DNA of 64,000 nucleotides from Chlorocebus sabaeus (GCF_047675955.1 NC_132923.1:90827137-90891136), one strand, 5' to 3'; shown: positions 42,467-63,214, counted from the stretch's first letter. A program made the numbers and translations. The notes: a model not told the origin generated them from the letters alone.

Positions 42467-44451
42467 CTGTTGATGGGAAAAGAAACGAAACTCTGTGAGG
42501 TTTGCTTTTGAGGAGGGCAGACATGACCTTCGGGCAAGAAATCTTCCCCTAGCACTGGCAATTATATGGTTATTTTCTCAGGGCCACTATCAGTTTAATG
42601 AGTTTCTATAAAAGTTTCATAGCCCAGAGGTTTTCTCCCTTGTTCCCAAGTTTCCTATAACAACCCATGTCTCTCAGACAATCATTCTAGATCTAGCAGC
42701 AACTTGACTATTTCCTGCCCTCCTAGGAACACACCTGAGACTTCAATCTGTCTTGTCAAGTGAACCCACATTCAGAAGGCTTAAAGAGCTCATTCAGTAC
42801 AGAGGGTATAGCCAAATGTTCATGCTTTCTCAAAGGGCAATAGGACCCCAATCCAAGTTTCTTAAATATATACCTCTCTGTGCACTGTATCCAAGGGCTA
42901 AACCAGGAACATGTGTATTTTAAGGGGAAAGAGAAGTTCTCAGGTAGGGACTCACGACAGTAGTACACCTTAAGATAGTTCATAATCAAGGCCCCCAAGT
43001 GTACAAAGCATACCACCACTTCTTATTAGTATTCACGTGCCCCTATAACTTGCTAACTTAAAGCTCAGAAGCTTTAAACAAAACTGTAAGTTTACCTTTG
43101 TACTAATCCCAGTAGTTCTTAAACATAAGCCTGCCATACTTCTCTGGGCTATCTTCTAGTTGGGGGCTGGTACATAGGAGCCCCTAGCTGGCAGTTGTTA
43201 ATATGACTCTACTCAAAAGGCCATGTTGAAGTAAGCACCATACTCCATGTTGTGCTGGCACCCCTCTAACCCCTGTCCACCTCCTCACTGCTGTGCTTAC
43301 CTCCCAGGGGCCTCGTACTTCAGCATGCGCTGGCTTTCTCTTGGATAGCATGTTTCCTGCACAGGGTATGGATGTTCCAAGTTGCCAAAAACCTACCCCT
43401 TTGTTTCCCATTATCTCTATCCAATAGGGTTTATATAGCATGTAACGTCTTTTTATACTGATCTAGTACAAACCAGCCTCTCAATCAGTGCTCCTACTAC
43501 CCTATGCAGCAGCACCTCTGTATCAATTATATAATGGCATTGTTTTTTGTTGAATGAGAAAGAGGCATTTTCAGCTTCTTCTCACCCCCAGGTGCATAAA
43601 ATATACAACTTCATCCAGTGGATATGCTCTCAACATTGCATGAACTCTGGGTTTTCCATGCTTTGTGTGAGGACTATCTGTTATGACCTCTCCCCATCTT
43701 CTGGCTAGCGGGCACCAGGATATAAGGGAAGTGATCCTGAGTAGCTGTTTCCTTAGCCAGGACTTAATAAGGATCAGGTCTTCTCAGAAGCATCAAGGCT
43801 TATTTTTTAAAAACAATTTTATTATTTCTTGATAGTGTCATCTCATGTCAAAGATTAACAAATATCCAGTTTGATTCTTGACATGCAAAGTCAGATGCCC
43901 TTTGTTGGTTCCCAAAACTACCCAGCTAAAGCCTCAAGGAGATGCCTGGACATGAGCATCCTACAATAACTAGCCTTCCAAGGATCAGTCTGGGTACAGA
44001 GGTACAAAGAACCTTCCAGGTGCTCATAGTAGGGCTAGGGTTACATAACACACACGTATGTCAGAAATATAACACCGAGAGGAAAAAAAATTGTCAAAAA
44101 AACTAAACAGCACCACTGAGCTGTAGGACAACTTCAAGCAGCGGGAGGAGAGAGAGGGGGATACAGAAAAAAGATAGGAAGAAATAATGACTGACAACTT
44201 TGCAAATTTGATAAAAACCATATACCCACATGTTGTGTGACAGGATCTTTACCAGATTACTTAAAGGTACATATGTTCGCCTGAAACTTGAAGGCTAGGC
44301 CCATGGCAATGGTATCCAGCTGAAGAGCAGGTATCCCTGAGAACCAACCAAACATCCTAGAGAGTATCTGAGAACCTCTCAAGAAAAACAGTATCACTGT
44401 TCAAACACAGTAGGCAAAGATCCAGAAAATTAGCTTAAAAGCAGTTTAGAG
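42467..44451. other. MAST2: Intron, nothing recognised
   Basis: First 2 kb upstream of window exon 1; no repeat I can name and no MAST2 exon found. Confidence 0.4.
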
Positions 44452-44588
44452 GGAGCCAGGCGCAGTAGCTCAGGCCTGTCATCCCAGTTTGGGAGGCTGA
44501 GGAGGGTGGATCACTTGAGTCCAGGAGTCCGAGACCAGCCTCAGCAACATGGCAAAACACCCCATGTCTTAAAGAAAAAAAAAAAAAT
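44452..44588 (+). mobile_element. Alu left monomer (FLAM-like)
   Basis: Half Alu with A tail, bounded by gcagtttagag at 44441-44451 and 44589-44599. Confidence 0.88.
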
Positions 44589-44599
44589 GCAGTTTAGAG

Positions 44600-44770
44600 A
44601 CAGGAGGCAGCATGGCTCTCTAGAGCTGTCCCGCTGCAGTCCAGGAGTGCCTTGGATGTAAGCTGAATAAACTCATCTACTCATCAAGCTCAACTGTCTG
44701 AGTCATCCTTTGGTCTCATGGCTCCTTCCCAGTTTAGGTAGGACGTTGCAGCCCCAAGTTTTTCTTGCAA
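44600..44770 (+). mobile_element. LTR-like fragment
   Basis: gctgcagtccaggagtgcct, then gctgaataaactcatctact and a polyadenylation-like aataaa; resembles the 3' part of an old retroviral LTR. Family not named. Confidence 0.45.
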
Positions 44771-45020
44771 CATCACAAATCTAAGATAATCTCTAAGAAT
44801 CCCAAACATGAGAAAGATGAAGAGAAGTACATCAAAGAATGTCATAGTCAAATCGCTCAAAACTCAAAATACAGAGAAAAATCTTAAGAGCTAGAGCTTG
44901 GTAGAGCTGGGTGAAGTGAGAAGATGTTATACAGAGGAACAAAGAAGGATTATAGCAGATTTCTCATTGGAAACAATGCAAGAAGACAGCAGAGCAATAT
45001 CTTTAAATTATGGAAGATAT

Positions 45021-46784
<1,764 letters not shown>

Positions 46785-46799
46785 TCAGCAAAAATATTT

Positions 46800-47786
<987 letters not shown>

Positions 47787-48403
47787 TCAATAACTAATAA
47801 TCTCCAAAAAAGCACCTGTTTCAGATGTTTCACTAATTAATTCTACTAAACACTTACAGAAGAAATGATACCAATTCTCTACAATCTTTTCCAACCAAAG
47901 ATGATTGTAACATGATTCCTAACTCATTCCACGGAGCCAGTATTACCCTATTACGCAAATCAGATAAAGATATTACAAGAAAAAAGTGCTATAGACCAAT
48001 ATCGCTTATGAAAATAGATGCAAAAATTCTCAATATTAGAAATATCAAATCCAACAATGTATAAAAAAGTTATATACCATCACCAAATGGAAATTACTCC
48101 AAGTATGCAAGGATGGCTCAACATTTGAAAATCAATTATCTACCACATCAACAAACTAAAGAAGAAAAACCATATAGTCACATCAAATGATACAGAAAAA
48201 GCACTTGACTAAATCTAAAACCCATTAAAAACTTTTTTGATAAAAACTCAGCAAACTAGGAATAGAGGAGAACTTCCTCACTTGACCAAGAACATCTACA
48301 AAAGACATACTTGTTAACCTTACTTCATGGTGAGAAACTGGGTATTTTCTCCAAGAATGGGAACAAGGCAAGGATGGCCTCTCACTACTCCTATTCAGTA
48401 TCA

Positions 48404-48597
<194 letters not shown>

Positions 48598-49683
48598 AAG
48601 GCAAGAAAAGGAAATAAAAGGTAAACATATTGGGAAGGAGGAAATAAAGGTGTTTATGTTTAGAGATGACATGATTGTCTATGTAGAATATTCTAAAGAA
48701 TCAACAAACAATATTCCTGTAACTAATAAGCAGTTACAACAAGGTTGTAGGATACAACGCTAATATTAAAAAGTCAGTTGCATCCCTTTATACCAGAAAT
48801 GAATAATCCGAATTAGAAATTAAAAACACAATACTATTAACACAAAAACTGTAATACCTACATATAAATTTAACAAAATATACTGAAAATCTATACACTG
48901 TAAATTATGAAACTCTGATGAAAGAAATCAAAGATCTAAATAAATGAGACATTGCATGATCATAATGGAAGACTCAATATTACTAAAATGTTAATTCTAA
49001 GCAATTTGATCTATAGATTAAATGCAAACCCAATCAAAATCCAAGCAAGTTAGTTTGTGAATACTGACAAATTGATTCTAAAGTTTACATGGAAAGGCAA
49101 AATGACCCAAACAACCAATACAATACTGAAGAATAAGGTTAGAGGACTGATATTACCTGACCTCAAGACTCACTATAAAACTATAGTGATCAAGACAACA
49201 TGGTTCTGGTAGAAGAACAGATACATACATCAGTAGAACAAAGCAGATAATCCAGAAACAGACTGATAAAATACAGTCAACTGATATATGACAAAGGAGC
49301 ACCTGCAATTCAATGAAGACAAGATATATTCTCATTGACGAATGGTGCTGGAACACCTGAATATTCATATGCAAAAAAATGAATCTAGATACAACTTTTA
49401 CAAAAATTAACTCAAAATGGGTCATGAAAATGATCCGAATGTAAGATTTACCTAAATGTAAAACACAAAACTGTAAAACTTGTATACGATAACACAAGAG
49501 AAAATCTAGGTGACCTTGGGTTTGGCGATGAATTTTTAGAATACGAAACCAAAAGCAAAACCATGAAAGAAAACATTAATAAGCTAGACTGCATTAAAAT
49601 TAAGAACTTCTGCAACAGATACTGTTAAGAGAATGAAAAAGACCATAGACTAGGAGAAAATATCTGTAAAAAACACATACTTG

Positions 49684-50006
49684 GCTGGGCACGGTGGCTC
49701 ATAGCTGCAATCCCAGCACTTTGAGAGGCTGAAGATGGAGGACTGCTTGAGCCCAGGAGTTCAAGATCAGTCTGGACAATACAGGGAGATCTTGTCTCTA
49801 CAAAAAATTTAAAAATTAGTTGTGTGTTGCAGCCTAACGCACCTGGTCTCAGCTACTTAGGAGGCTGAGGTGGGAGGATCATTTGAGCTTGAGTTGTAGT
49901 GGACTATGATTGCACCACTGAACTCCAGCCTGGGTGACAGAGCAAGACCTTGTCTCAAAAACAAACAAGAAAAGTCAACCCCAACCCCCAAAACAAAACA
50001 AAAAAC
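49684..50006 (+). mobile_element. AluJ-type SINE in L1
   Basis: Bounded by cacatacttg copies. Confidence 0.88.
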
Positions 50007-50879
50007 CCACATACTTGATAAAAGACAAATGTGCAAAGAACTCTTAAATCTCAACAAGAAAACAAACAACCCAATTTTAAAAATGAGCAAAAGATCTCAA
50101 CAGCCACCTCACCAAAGAAGATATACAGATAGCAAACAAGTATATAAAAAGATTCTCAACATCATTTGGCACAGGAAATTGCAAATTAAAACTACAATTG
50201 GATACTCATACATACCTATTAGAATGGCTAAAAAGGATGGGGAACAATGGGAACTCTTGTTATTGTTAGTAGGAATCCAAAAGGTACAGCCACTTTGGAA
50301 GACAGTTTGGCAGTTTCTAAAAAACTAAACACAGTCTTCCCACACAATCCAGCAATTACGCTAAATAATTACTCACTTGAGTTGAAAACTTGTCTACACA
50401 AAAACCTGAACATGAATGTGTCTAGCAAGTTTCTTTGTGATCGCCCAAAACTAGAAGCAACCAAGATGTCCTTCAGTAGATGATGGATAAACATACTGTG
50501 GCACATCCATACAATAGAATATTATTTAGTAATAAAACTAAACAAGCTATCAACCTACAAAAAGACAGGAACCTTGAAGGCATATTGCTAAGTGAAAGAA
50601 GCTAATTTGAAAAGGCTATATATCATAAGATTCTGACCATGTGACATTTTGGAAAAGGTAGGTATAATTATAGAGACAGTAAAACAATCAATGGTGCCAG
50701 TGGGAAGAAGATGAGGGACAAAGAGGTGAAGTACTGTGCACTATTTCAGGGAAATAAATCTACTCTGTATGATACTGTAGTGGTGGATACATGACATTAT
50801 GCATTTGTCAAAACATACAGAACTTTATAACCTAGAGAGTAATGTAAGGGAAAAAAAAAATTTTAAGCCTTGGTTTGTC

Positions 50880-51810
50880 ACCTCTAAAGGCAAATTTAAA
50901 AAAATAACTTATGAGGTCAGAGGAGAAGAACGGAGACTATGACAAGAGAATCTAACTATATTACAAACGTATGAAACAACATCACTGAAGAGGGTGAAAA
51001 GTGCTGACCTAAGAAACTTTGGAAATGAATGAAATCAGTAAGACTAAAGATCAAAGGAACTACAGGTAAGTACTGAACTCAACTTGATAAAGTTGTTTCT
51101 CAGGCAGTATGGGTTAATAATTTTGATACTGCTATACATGTATACTGGAACTGAGTAATTTATGTGTATGGATGGTGGATGATGGGACCCAGGTTTCTCA
51201 TTGCTGGGGTGGAAATTTACAGATCAGCAAAGGTAAGAAGCTAGAATGATCCATGTGATATTGAATTGGAGCCAGAGACATCAAGAAGAATTCATGTTTA
51301 ATATAAATACAGACAATTACATATAAAAATATTTATAGACGTGTATTGTCACAGGTTAGCATACATACTAATACTATATTTCTTTGATCAATCAGCTAAG
51401 AGGGACTAGAAAAAGGACACCCCAGAAGAAACAAGCATACCTAGAACCCAGATCTTGATTTGTAATACTGTTCTCCAATTTGAAAATCCACACTTCTTGG
51501 AGAAATGGCTGATTCCAGGACTGGGGTCAGAAATACACAACATGAGTCTGGAATATCTTATAGTCATAGAGAGTAAGGAAGGGATAAAACAACAACAAAC
51601 CAAAACCAACCAAATAAAAACCACCAAACTGATGTATGTAAAGGGGGAAAAGGAGCCAACTGAAAGGACCTCGATGGCCAAAACTGGAACAACTTAAGCA
51701 AAAAAACTAAAGTGTTAATGGATTACAGTCTGATCTAGATAATAAATACCTATTAGTTCATACTGATATAAATGACTGAATAAATAAATGGGAAGAAGAC
51801 CAGTGAGGAT
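50880..51810 (+). mobile_element. Possible old L1 3'UTR sequence
   Basis: The end (attacagtctgatctagata, ataaatgactgaataaataa) resembles an L1M 3' terminus; the rest is unrecognised. Confidence 0.4.
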
Positions 51811-52123
51811 GTAGAACACTTGAACAACACTACCAACAAACTTGACATAATTGACACTTATAGACTACTACCAAACAGTAGTAATATACATTCTTTTCAG
51901 GTGAACACAGAACATTTGCTAAGAAAGATCACATTCTGAGTCATAAAACAAAACTCAATAAATTTTAAAAGGATTCAAGTCATATAAAATATATTTTCTG
52001 ACTACAATAAAATAGAATTAGAAGTCAGTAACAGAAAGATCTCTGGAAAATCCCCAAACATTCCTAAACAGTATACTTCTGAATGATTTGTGGGTCAAAG
52101 AAGAAATCAAAAGGGAAATTAGA

Positions 52124-52435
<312 letters not shown>

Positions 52436-52503
52436 TCATACTACTAAAGCAGTTCTTAGGGGGAAATTTATATCACTACATACTTATATTAGAAAGGAAA
52501 GAC

Positions 52504-52609
52504 TAAATCCCAGCACTTTGGGAGACCAAGCTGGGAGGACCATCTGAACCCAAAAGTTCAAGATCAGTTGGGACAACATACTGAGACTTGGACTCTACCA
52601 AAAAAAAAG
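52504..52609 (+). mobile_element. Alu fragment, 5' truncated
   Basis: Starts at aatcccagcactttggga; left half only. Confidence 0.8.
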
Positions 52610-52752
52610 AAATGACCTCACTTTCTACCTTGAGAAATTTAAAAAAGAGGAGCAAATGAAACCCAGAAGAAAGGTAATCGTAAAGACCAAAGCAGAAATC
52701 AATTAATAAAAAAATCACTGGAAACGAGAGAAAATGCATAAAACCATACATG

Positions 52753-53110
<358 letters not shown>

Positions 53111-54697
53111 TCAGGGAAAAAAAAGACAAAACACAAATTACCAACATCAAGAATGAGAAAGGTGATATTTCTATGGATTCTATAGTTATCAGAAGAATGG
53201 TAAGGCAATATTACAAACAACTTTATGTCAATTAATTTGACAACCTAGAAGAGACTGAAAATTCTTTGAAAAGATATACATTACCAAAGCTCACTCAGAA
53301 ACAGATAACCTAAATAGTCTTATATCTATTAACAAAATTAAGTTTATAATTAAAAACCTTCCCACAAATTCTAGGTTCAGAGGCTTCACTGAAGAATTCT
53401 GCCAAACATATAAGACAGAAGTAGTAACAATTCTACACACTTCCAGAAAATTGAAGAGGAGGGAATACTCTCCAACTTATAACCATGAGGTCAGCATTAC
53501 CCTGACACCAAAACCAGACAAAGATATTATAAGATAACTACAGACTAATATCCCTTATGAATATAGATGCATACATCTTAAAATTTCAGCAAATCAAATA
53601 CAACAACATATAAACAGACTAATACAAACTAATATTCTCTAAATAATGGGGGGTAGGAGCAAATACATCATGACCAACTAACATTTATCTCAGGAATTCT
53701 AGTTGGTTTAAAATCTGAAAATCAATCAATATAAGTCACTACATTAGTAGGCTAATCAAGAAAAAAATATATAATCATGTCATTAGACAAAGAAAATGTA
53801 TTTGACAAAAGTTCAATAATAATTTTCGATAAAAACTTTTAGCAAACTAGGAATAGGATACATTCTTCAGTTGATAAAGGGTATCTATGACAAACTGAGA
53901 GCTAACACCACAGTTAACAGTAAAGACAAAATGCTCTAAGATCAGGAACAAGGCAAGAATGTCTATGATTACCATTTCTATTCACAATTATACTGGGAGT
54001 TCCAGCCCAGTGGAATAGGCAAGTTGTCTTTATTCATGGACAACATGAGTATCTCCGGAAAATACAACAGAATCTACAATAAAGTTACTGGAATAAGAGA
54101 GTTAGCAAGGCTGCAGGATAAAAGATCAATATACAAAATCAACTATATTTATATATACTGTAAACAATCAGAAATGAAAAATAACAATACCACTTATAAT
54201 TACATAAAAATATGGAACACTTAGTGATAAATCTGACAAAAGAGGTATAAGAACTTCAGAAAACATGTTGAGAGAAATGAAGGATGATCTAAGTAGGTGG
54301 AAAAACAAAGCATGTTCATGGAGAGATTTGATATTGTTAAGAAGTTAATTCACTCCTAATTGATCTACAGATTCAGCACAATCCCAATAAAAATACCAGC
54401 TGCCTGTCTGATAATCTGATTTTTAAATTCATATGGAAATACAAAGGACAAGACACTAGACCAAAAAAAAAAAACAACAAGAAACAAACAAAAAAACAGT
54501 ACATACATACTATAATAACTCCATTTAGATAAAATTCTACAAAATCCAAAGTAATCTACGAGTGACAAAAAGCAACATCAGTGGTTGCCTGCAAGTAATT
54601 ACAAAAGGGCCTGGGGAAACTTTAGGAGATGACAGATATATTCATAATTTTGATCGTGGTGATGGCTGCAGAGATGTATATACATAGATCGAAAGCT

Positions 54698-55010
54698 GGT
54701 TGGGCACAGTGGCTCACGCCTGTAATCCCAGCACTTTGGGAGGCCGAGGCAGATGGATCACCTGAGGTCAGGAGTTCGAGACTAGCCTGCCCAACATGGT
54801 GAAACTCCATCTCTACAAAAAAAAAAAAAAGAAAGAAAGAAAGAAAAAAATACAAAAATTAGCTGGATGTGGTGGCGGGAGCCTGTAATCCCAGCTTCTC
54901 AGGAGGTTGAGGCAGGAGAATCATTTGAACCCGGAGGAGGAGGTTGCAATGAGCTGAGATAGCACCACTGCACTCCAGCCTGGGCAACAAGAGTGAAACT
55001 CTGTCTCAAA
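54698..55010 (+). mobile_element. AluS-type SINE in L1 3'UTR
   Basis: Separates the L1 3'UTR at 54600 from its last bases at 55011-55085. Confidence 0.9.
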
Positions 55011-55100
55011 ATAGAGAAAGTTATCTAATTTTATACTTTGAATATTGCATGTCAATTTTATCTCAGTAACATTTGTTTAAAAATAAATATAAATAAGTAA

Positions 55101-55384
<284 letters not shown>

Positions 55385-55449
55385 CATTTAGAGTGCAATG
55401 TGATTGAAGATGGCTCATATTTATGTACTCATTTACTCATTTTTATTGA

Positions 55450-55620
55450 TTTTTTTTTTTTTTTTTTTTTTGGAAACAGGGTCTTGCTCTGTCACCCAGG
55501 CTGGAGTACAGTAGCTCAATCATAGTTCATTGCAGTCTTGAACTCCTGGGCTCAAGCAATCCTCCCACCTTGGTCTCCCAAAGTGTTGGGATGATAGGTG
55601 GGAGCCACTGTCCCTGATCA
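55450..55620 (-). mobile_element. Alu monomer (old)
   Basis: Half-length AluJ-like piece. Confidence 0.8.
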
Positions 55621-55716
55621 GATGGCTCTTATTTTTAAAAATCTTAAGTCTAAACCCTTCTGTGGTTTGTTTTTTTAATTTAGATTTTCACTTGCTTTTA
55701 TTACAGATAAAAAATA

Positions 55717-56334
<618 letters not shown>

Positions 56335-56741
56335 AATGTCAGCAATTTTTCTTGGAAACTAATGAAGAGGTATTATAGTTGTATATTTTTAAACAATAGA
56401 TTAAAAATTGAATCTTTCTTTTGAAAGATTAGAAACATTCTATTTCCAATGTTTTCAAATGATAGACTTACCAGCTTTTAAAGGAGGCATAACATTTTTC
56501 AACCAAAATCACATATAGATGGTTAACATTTCTAAACATCCATCTTCAAATTGCTTTCTCCGTGGCACAAATTTCTTTTAAAGTGTAGCTACCTTTAAAC
56601 TCAATGTTAAAATATCACATTCACCCTGAAAAGACTGTTTGTGCCCCTTACCCCATACTCCTAGGGAGCATACTACTAAAAATCACTTGTTAGCACAGAA
56701 AAAGTTGGAATATTTGAAACACATTTTATAAAAAGAAAATT

Positions 56742-57033
56742 GGGCTAGGTGATGTGGCTTATGCCTGTAATCCTAACACTGTGGGAGGACTTCTGGAGTT
56801 GAGGAGTTCAAGACCAGCCTGAGCAACATAGTGAGACTCCATCTCTACAAAAACTACAAAAAATTAGCTGAGTGTGGTGGTGCACACCTGTTGTAACAGC
56901 TACTTGGGGGGCTGAGGTGGGAGGACTGCTTGAGCCCTGGAAGGTAGAGGTTGCAGCGAGCTGCGATCATGTGGCTGTACTCCAGCCTGGGTAACAGAGT
57001 AAGATCTGGTCTCTAAAAAAAAAAAAAAAAAAA
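56742..57033 (+). mobile_element. AluJ-type SINE
   Basis: Old Alu whose A tail served as landing site for the AluYR next to it. Confidence 0.88.
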
Positions 57034-57440
<407 letters not shown>

Positions 57441-57959
57441 TCAGAATGTGCTGAGTTTACAACACCTTCTGTGTCAAAGATTTTTTCCGAGTCTTACATT
57501 GAATCATTGGTGACATCTACCAGAATGAAAGACATCATATGATAAGTCTTTGTTCTAATATAAATAAAGTAAATACTGTACTTATTATCAATTTTTAAGG
57601 TTAATTTATTTATTAAGATTTTTCAGAGCTGATTCACAATTCAACATTCTACATTACCAAATATGGCCAACGTTGGAAAAAAGAAATGGCTTCCAAGTTA
57701 TGGAGTTGTTGCCAGGATAATAGCAAAAAACAGACCACTATGTATTTGATGGAAATCTTTGGCAAAAGGCATCTGTAATGCATGGGGAAGTAATGATGAA
57801 TTCCCACCAAATGCAAGCAACAATATAATAAACAAGCATTCTTTCCAACTGGCTAGGCTCTGCAGACTTTTCAGAAGATGCTATTCTGACACTACCACAA
57901 GCTGGGTTTACTGCAATTAAACTCTGACGCCATCCATACAGAGTTAGCATAGTTCCCAC

Positions 57960-58640
57960 AGTTTAAGAGCAAAGTCCTCAACAAGACTGCCTCACTTCCA
58001 ACACCAGTCCTAAGTCTTTGTGGGGGCAGTGGGGGGCAGGGCCCAGACCACCAGCATACCTGGCTGACTAGCTACAAATTCAGGGAGTACTCACAGCCCT
58101 CCCACATTCAATAATTTACTAGAACAACTAATAGAATTTAGAAAAGCACTATACTTATTATTATGGTTTTATTATAAAGGACACACAAAGGCGGGGTGAG
58201 GTGTGGGAGGGGAAGTAGAGCTCCTGTGCCCTCTCCTTGTGGAATCTGGGAGTGTAGCCTTCCTGTGTTCACCAACCAGGAAGCTCTACTGAGCCTAAGG
58301 TTGTCCAGAGTTTTAATTTTTATTACATAGTCATGATTGATTAAATGATTGGCTAAATGACTGAACTCAATCTCTGGCCTCTATCTCAACCTTCTAATAA
58401 TGTGGTTTGTCTTTCTGGTGATCAGTCCCCATCCTGAAACTATCAAGGCGCCCACTACGAGTCACCTCATTGGTATAACAAGACAATCCTATGTTTCAGG
58501 AAATTCCAAGGTTTTCAGAGGCTCTGTGCCTACATCTGGAACAAAAATCACAGAAATTCTTTATTCTACCACAGCTGCTAAGGCCTAAAAATGTGTGCTA
58601 CTTTTATTGGGTTTTCTCTATTTCTCCAATATACACTTCA
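57960..58640 (-). mobile_element. LTR-like remnant
   Basis: Blocks such as tacatagtcatgattgatta, atcctgaaactatcaaggcg and aggaaattccaaggttttca occur in an old mammalian LTR family I cannot name. Orientation uncertain. Confidence 0.5.
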
Positions 58641-58660
58641 CCTTAAAAGGCCAAAATTAC

Positions 58661-58968
58661 AGCCGGGCGTGGTGGCTCAAGCCTGTAATTACACCACTTT
58701 GGGAGGCTGAAGCAGGCAGATTGCCTGAGGTCAGGAGTTTGGGACCAGTCTGGCAAACATGGTGAAACTCCGTTTTTACTAAAAATACAAAAAAATTAGC
58801 AGGGTGTGATGGTATGCACCTGTAATCCCAGCTACTCGGGAGGCTGAGGCTGAGGCTGAGGCAGGGGAACTGCTTGAACCAGGGAGGCAGACAGGTTGCA
58901 GTGAGCTGAGATCACACCATTGCACTCCAGCCTGGGCAACAGAGCAAGACTCTGTTTAAAAAAAAAAA
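58661..58968 (+). mobile_element. AluS-type SINE
   Basis: Bounded by aaaaggccaaaattac (58645-58660) and its copy after the tail; internal ggctga repeated three times near 58848. Confidence 0.93.
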
Positions 58969-59039
58969 AAAAGGCCAAAATTACTACCATTTTAAAGTTT
59001 ATTGACAGAATAAAATAAATAATTTTGAAACTGCCTCTG

Positions 59040-59945
<906 letters not shown>

Positions 59946-59947
59946 TA

Positions 59948-60288
<341 letters not shown>

Positions 60289-60299
60289 AGTCTGAAGAA

Positions 60300-60969
60300 A
60301 ATATTTAAACTGATTCTTTAAGAATTCACATAAAAAATAATTTCAACTTTTAGATTCACTGGGTACACTTGCAGTTTTATTACCTGGGTGCATTGCGTGG
60401 TGCTGAGGTTTAGGATACAATTGATCTCATCACCCATGTAGTGAGCACAGAACCCAATAGCTACTTTTTCAACTCTTGCCCCCTCCTTCTCTGCCCCCTC
60501 TAAGTAGTCATCAGTCTTTTGTTGCCATTTTATATTATTTTTTTTTTGGAGACAGAGTCTCACTCGGTTGCCCAGGCTGGAGAGCAGTGGGGCGATCTCA
60601 AACTCCATCTCCATGGGTTCAAGCAATTCTCCTGCCTCAGCCTCCCAAGTAGCTGGGATTACAGGCGTGTGCCACAACACCAGGCTAATTTTTGTATTTT
60701 TAGTAGAGATGGGGTTTCTCCAGGTTGGCCAGGCCGGTCTTGAACTCCTGACCTCAAGTGACACACCTGCCTTGGCCTCCCAAAGTGCTGGGATTACAGG
60801 CGTGAGCCATTGCACCTGGCCTGTTGCCATCTTTATGGCCATGAGTAACCACTGTTTAGCTCCCACATATAAGGGAGAACATGCAGTATTTTATTTTCTG
60901 TTCCTGCCGTAATTAACTTAGGACAATGACCTCCAGCTGCATCAATGATTTCATTCTTTTTTATAGCTA
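60300..60969 (-). mobile_element. L1 3'UTR fragment, minus, interrupted by Alu
   Basis: Reverse complement of an L1 3'UTR (cacccatgtagtgagcacag, ctcccacatataagggagaa, ccagctgcatcaatgatttc). Confidence 0.75.
60536..60821 (-). mobile_element. Alu with internal deletion
   Basis: About 20 bp are missing after gcgatctca. Flanks tgttgccattttat and tgttgccatctttat. Confidence 0.9.
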
Positions 60970-61268
60970 CATTTTTTTGTTTGTTTTGGTTTCAGGGAGG
61001 GTCTTATTCTGTCACCCAGGAATGCAGTGGTGCAGGCATAGCTCACTGCAGCCTCAAAACTCCTGGGCTTAAGTGATCCTCCCACCTCAACCTCCTGAGG
61101 AGCAGGATCTATAGGTGTGAGCCATCATAAAGTCAAAAAGCCAGATAATTTTTTAATTTTTGGAAGAGATAGGAGTCTCACTATATTGTCCAGGCTGGTC
61201 TCAAGCAATCCCCCTACCTTGGTTTCCCCAGGTGTTGATATTACAGGTATGAGTCACTGTGCCCAGCT
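60970..61268 (-). mobile_element. AluJ-type SINE
   Basis: Old, diverged. Confidence 0.85.
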
Positions 61269-61739
61269 AAGCTGATTGTTATTAATGACTTACATTCATG
61301 GTTCTAGCTCCAGAAAAAATGACATTATTGAGAAGAATACTTCCTTAAGGCAGCAATAAATGGCTCAACGGGACCAAAAAAAAAAAAAAAGAAAATTTCT
61401 GACAGAAAATCCAGCAGCCTAGCAAGTAGACTTTTTCCACTTTACGAATCGATTTTAGCAGCTGGAGGAGACAGTTCAAAGGTAAGTGATCATTCATCCC
61501 AGAGAAACAAGGTATAAACAAAACTTGGAGCAGTCAGTTGACCTTGAACCAGTTGCTTCATTTATACAGTTTAACTAGTTATAAAGGAATATAATTGTAT
61601 AGTAAGCACCTGTGTAAACACCATCTAGGTTTAACAATGCCATCTTCCAAAATCCCTCCACATAATCCCTCCTGATCAAAACCCCTCCCTTTACCCCATC
61701 TAAAGTCAATATTATGATAATCACTTCCTTATAACTTTA

Positions 61740-62256
61740 CCAACTAAATATGCAACTCTAAACGCTCTAGTTTTTCTCTCATACAATTTTAAAAGTGAGA
61801 TATAACTTTCATGTAACATTTACCCTTAAGCATGCAGTTTAGGGGTTTTTAGTATATTCACAAAGCTATGTAATGATAACCATTATATAATTCCAGAACA
61901 TTTTTAACACCCAAAAAAGAATCTCTACCTGTTAGCAGTCACTCTTCATTTCCCTCTACTCGAGCCCCTGGCTACTACTAATCTACTTTCTGCCTCTATG
62001 AAATTGTGTATCCTGGACTTTTCATAGAAATGAGATTATATAATATGTGTCCGTTTGTGTTCTAGTTTGTTTCTGCACTTTATATAAGAAAATGCCAAGC
62101 TGTTTTGCAAAATAGTTGTATTAATTTATACACTCACCAGTAGCGCTTATGGATTTCTATTGTTTCACATACTCATCTATACTTGGTTTTGTCACTTTTT
62201 AAGCCATTATTGGTGGTCATATAATATCTTTTTGTGATTTTATTTTGCATTTTCTT
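61740..62256 (-). mobile_element. L1M 3' fragment, minus
   Basis: Reverse complement of an L1M 3'UTR/ORF2 end (ctactttctgcctctatgaa, ccaagctgttttgcaaaata, tatacactcaccagtagcgc). Confidence 0.75.
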
Positions 62257-62566
62257 TCTTTCTTTTTTGAGACAGAGTCTTGCTCTGTTGCCCAGGCCGG
62301 AGTGCAGTGGTGTGATCTTTGCTCACTGCAACCTCCGCCTCCCAGGTTCAAGTAATTCTCGTATTCAAGCGATTCTCCTGCCTCAGCCTCACAAGTAGCT
62401 GGGACTACAGACACGTGCCACCATGCCTGGCTAATTTTTTTGTACTTTTAGTAGAGACGGGGTTTCACCATGTTAGCCAGGATGCTCTCGATCTCTTGAC
62501 CTCGTGATCCACCCACCTCGGCCTCCCAAAATGCTGGGATTACAGGCGTGAGCTACTGCACCCGGC
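62257..62566 (-). mobile_element. Alu 1 of a three-Alu tandem
   Basis: Has an internal partial repeat (ttcaagtaattctcgtattcaagcgattctc region near 62346). Confidence 0.92.
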
Positions 62567-62870
<304 letters not shown>

Positions 62871-62884
62871 TGAAATCCTTCACT

Positions 62885-62895
62885 TACTTTATTTG

Positions 62896-62928
<33 letters not shown>

Positions 62929-63210
62929 GAGACTGAGTCTCGCTCTGTCACCCGGGCTGGAATGTAGTGGAGCGATCTTGGCTCACTACAAGCTTCGCCT
63001 CCTGGGTTCACACCATTCTCTTGCCTCAGCCTCCGGAGTAGCTGGGACTACAGGCGCCTGCCACCACGCCTGGCTAATTTTTTTGTATTTTTAGCAGCGA
63101 TGGGGTTTCACTGTGTTAGCCAGGATGGTCTCGATCTCCTGACCTCGTGATTCACCCGCCTCGGCCTTCCAAAGTGCTGGGATTACAGGCGTGAGCCACC
63201 CAGCCTGGCC
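62885..63210 (-). mobile_element. Alu 3 of a three-Alu tandem (AluY-type)
   Basis: T/ATTT-rich tail side. Confidence 0.92.
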
Positions 63211-63214
63211 CTTC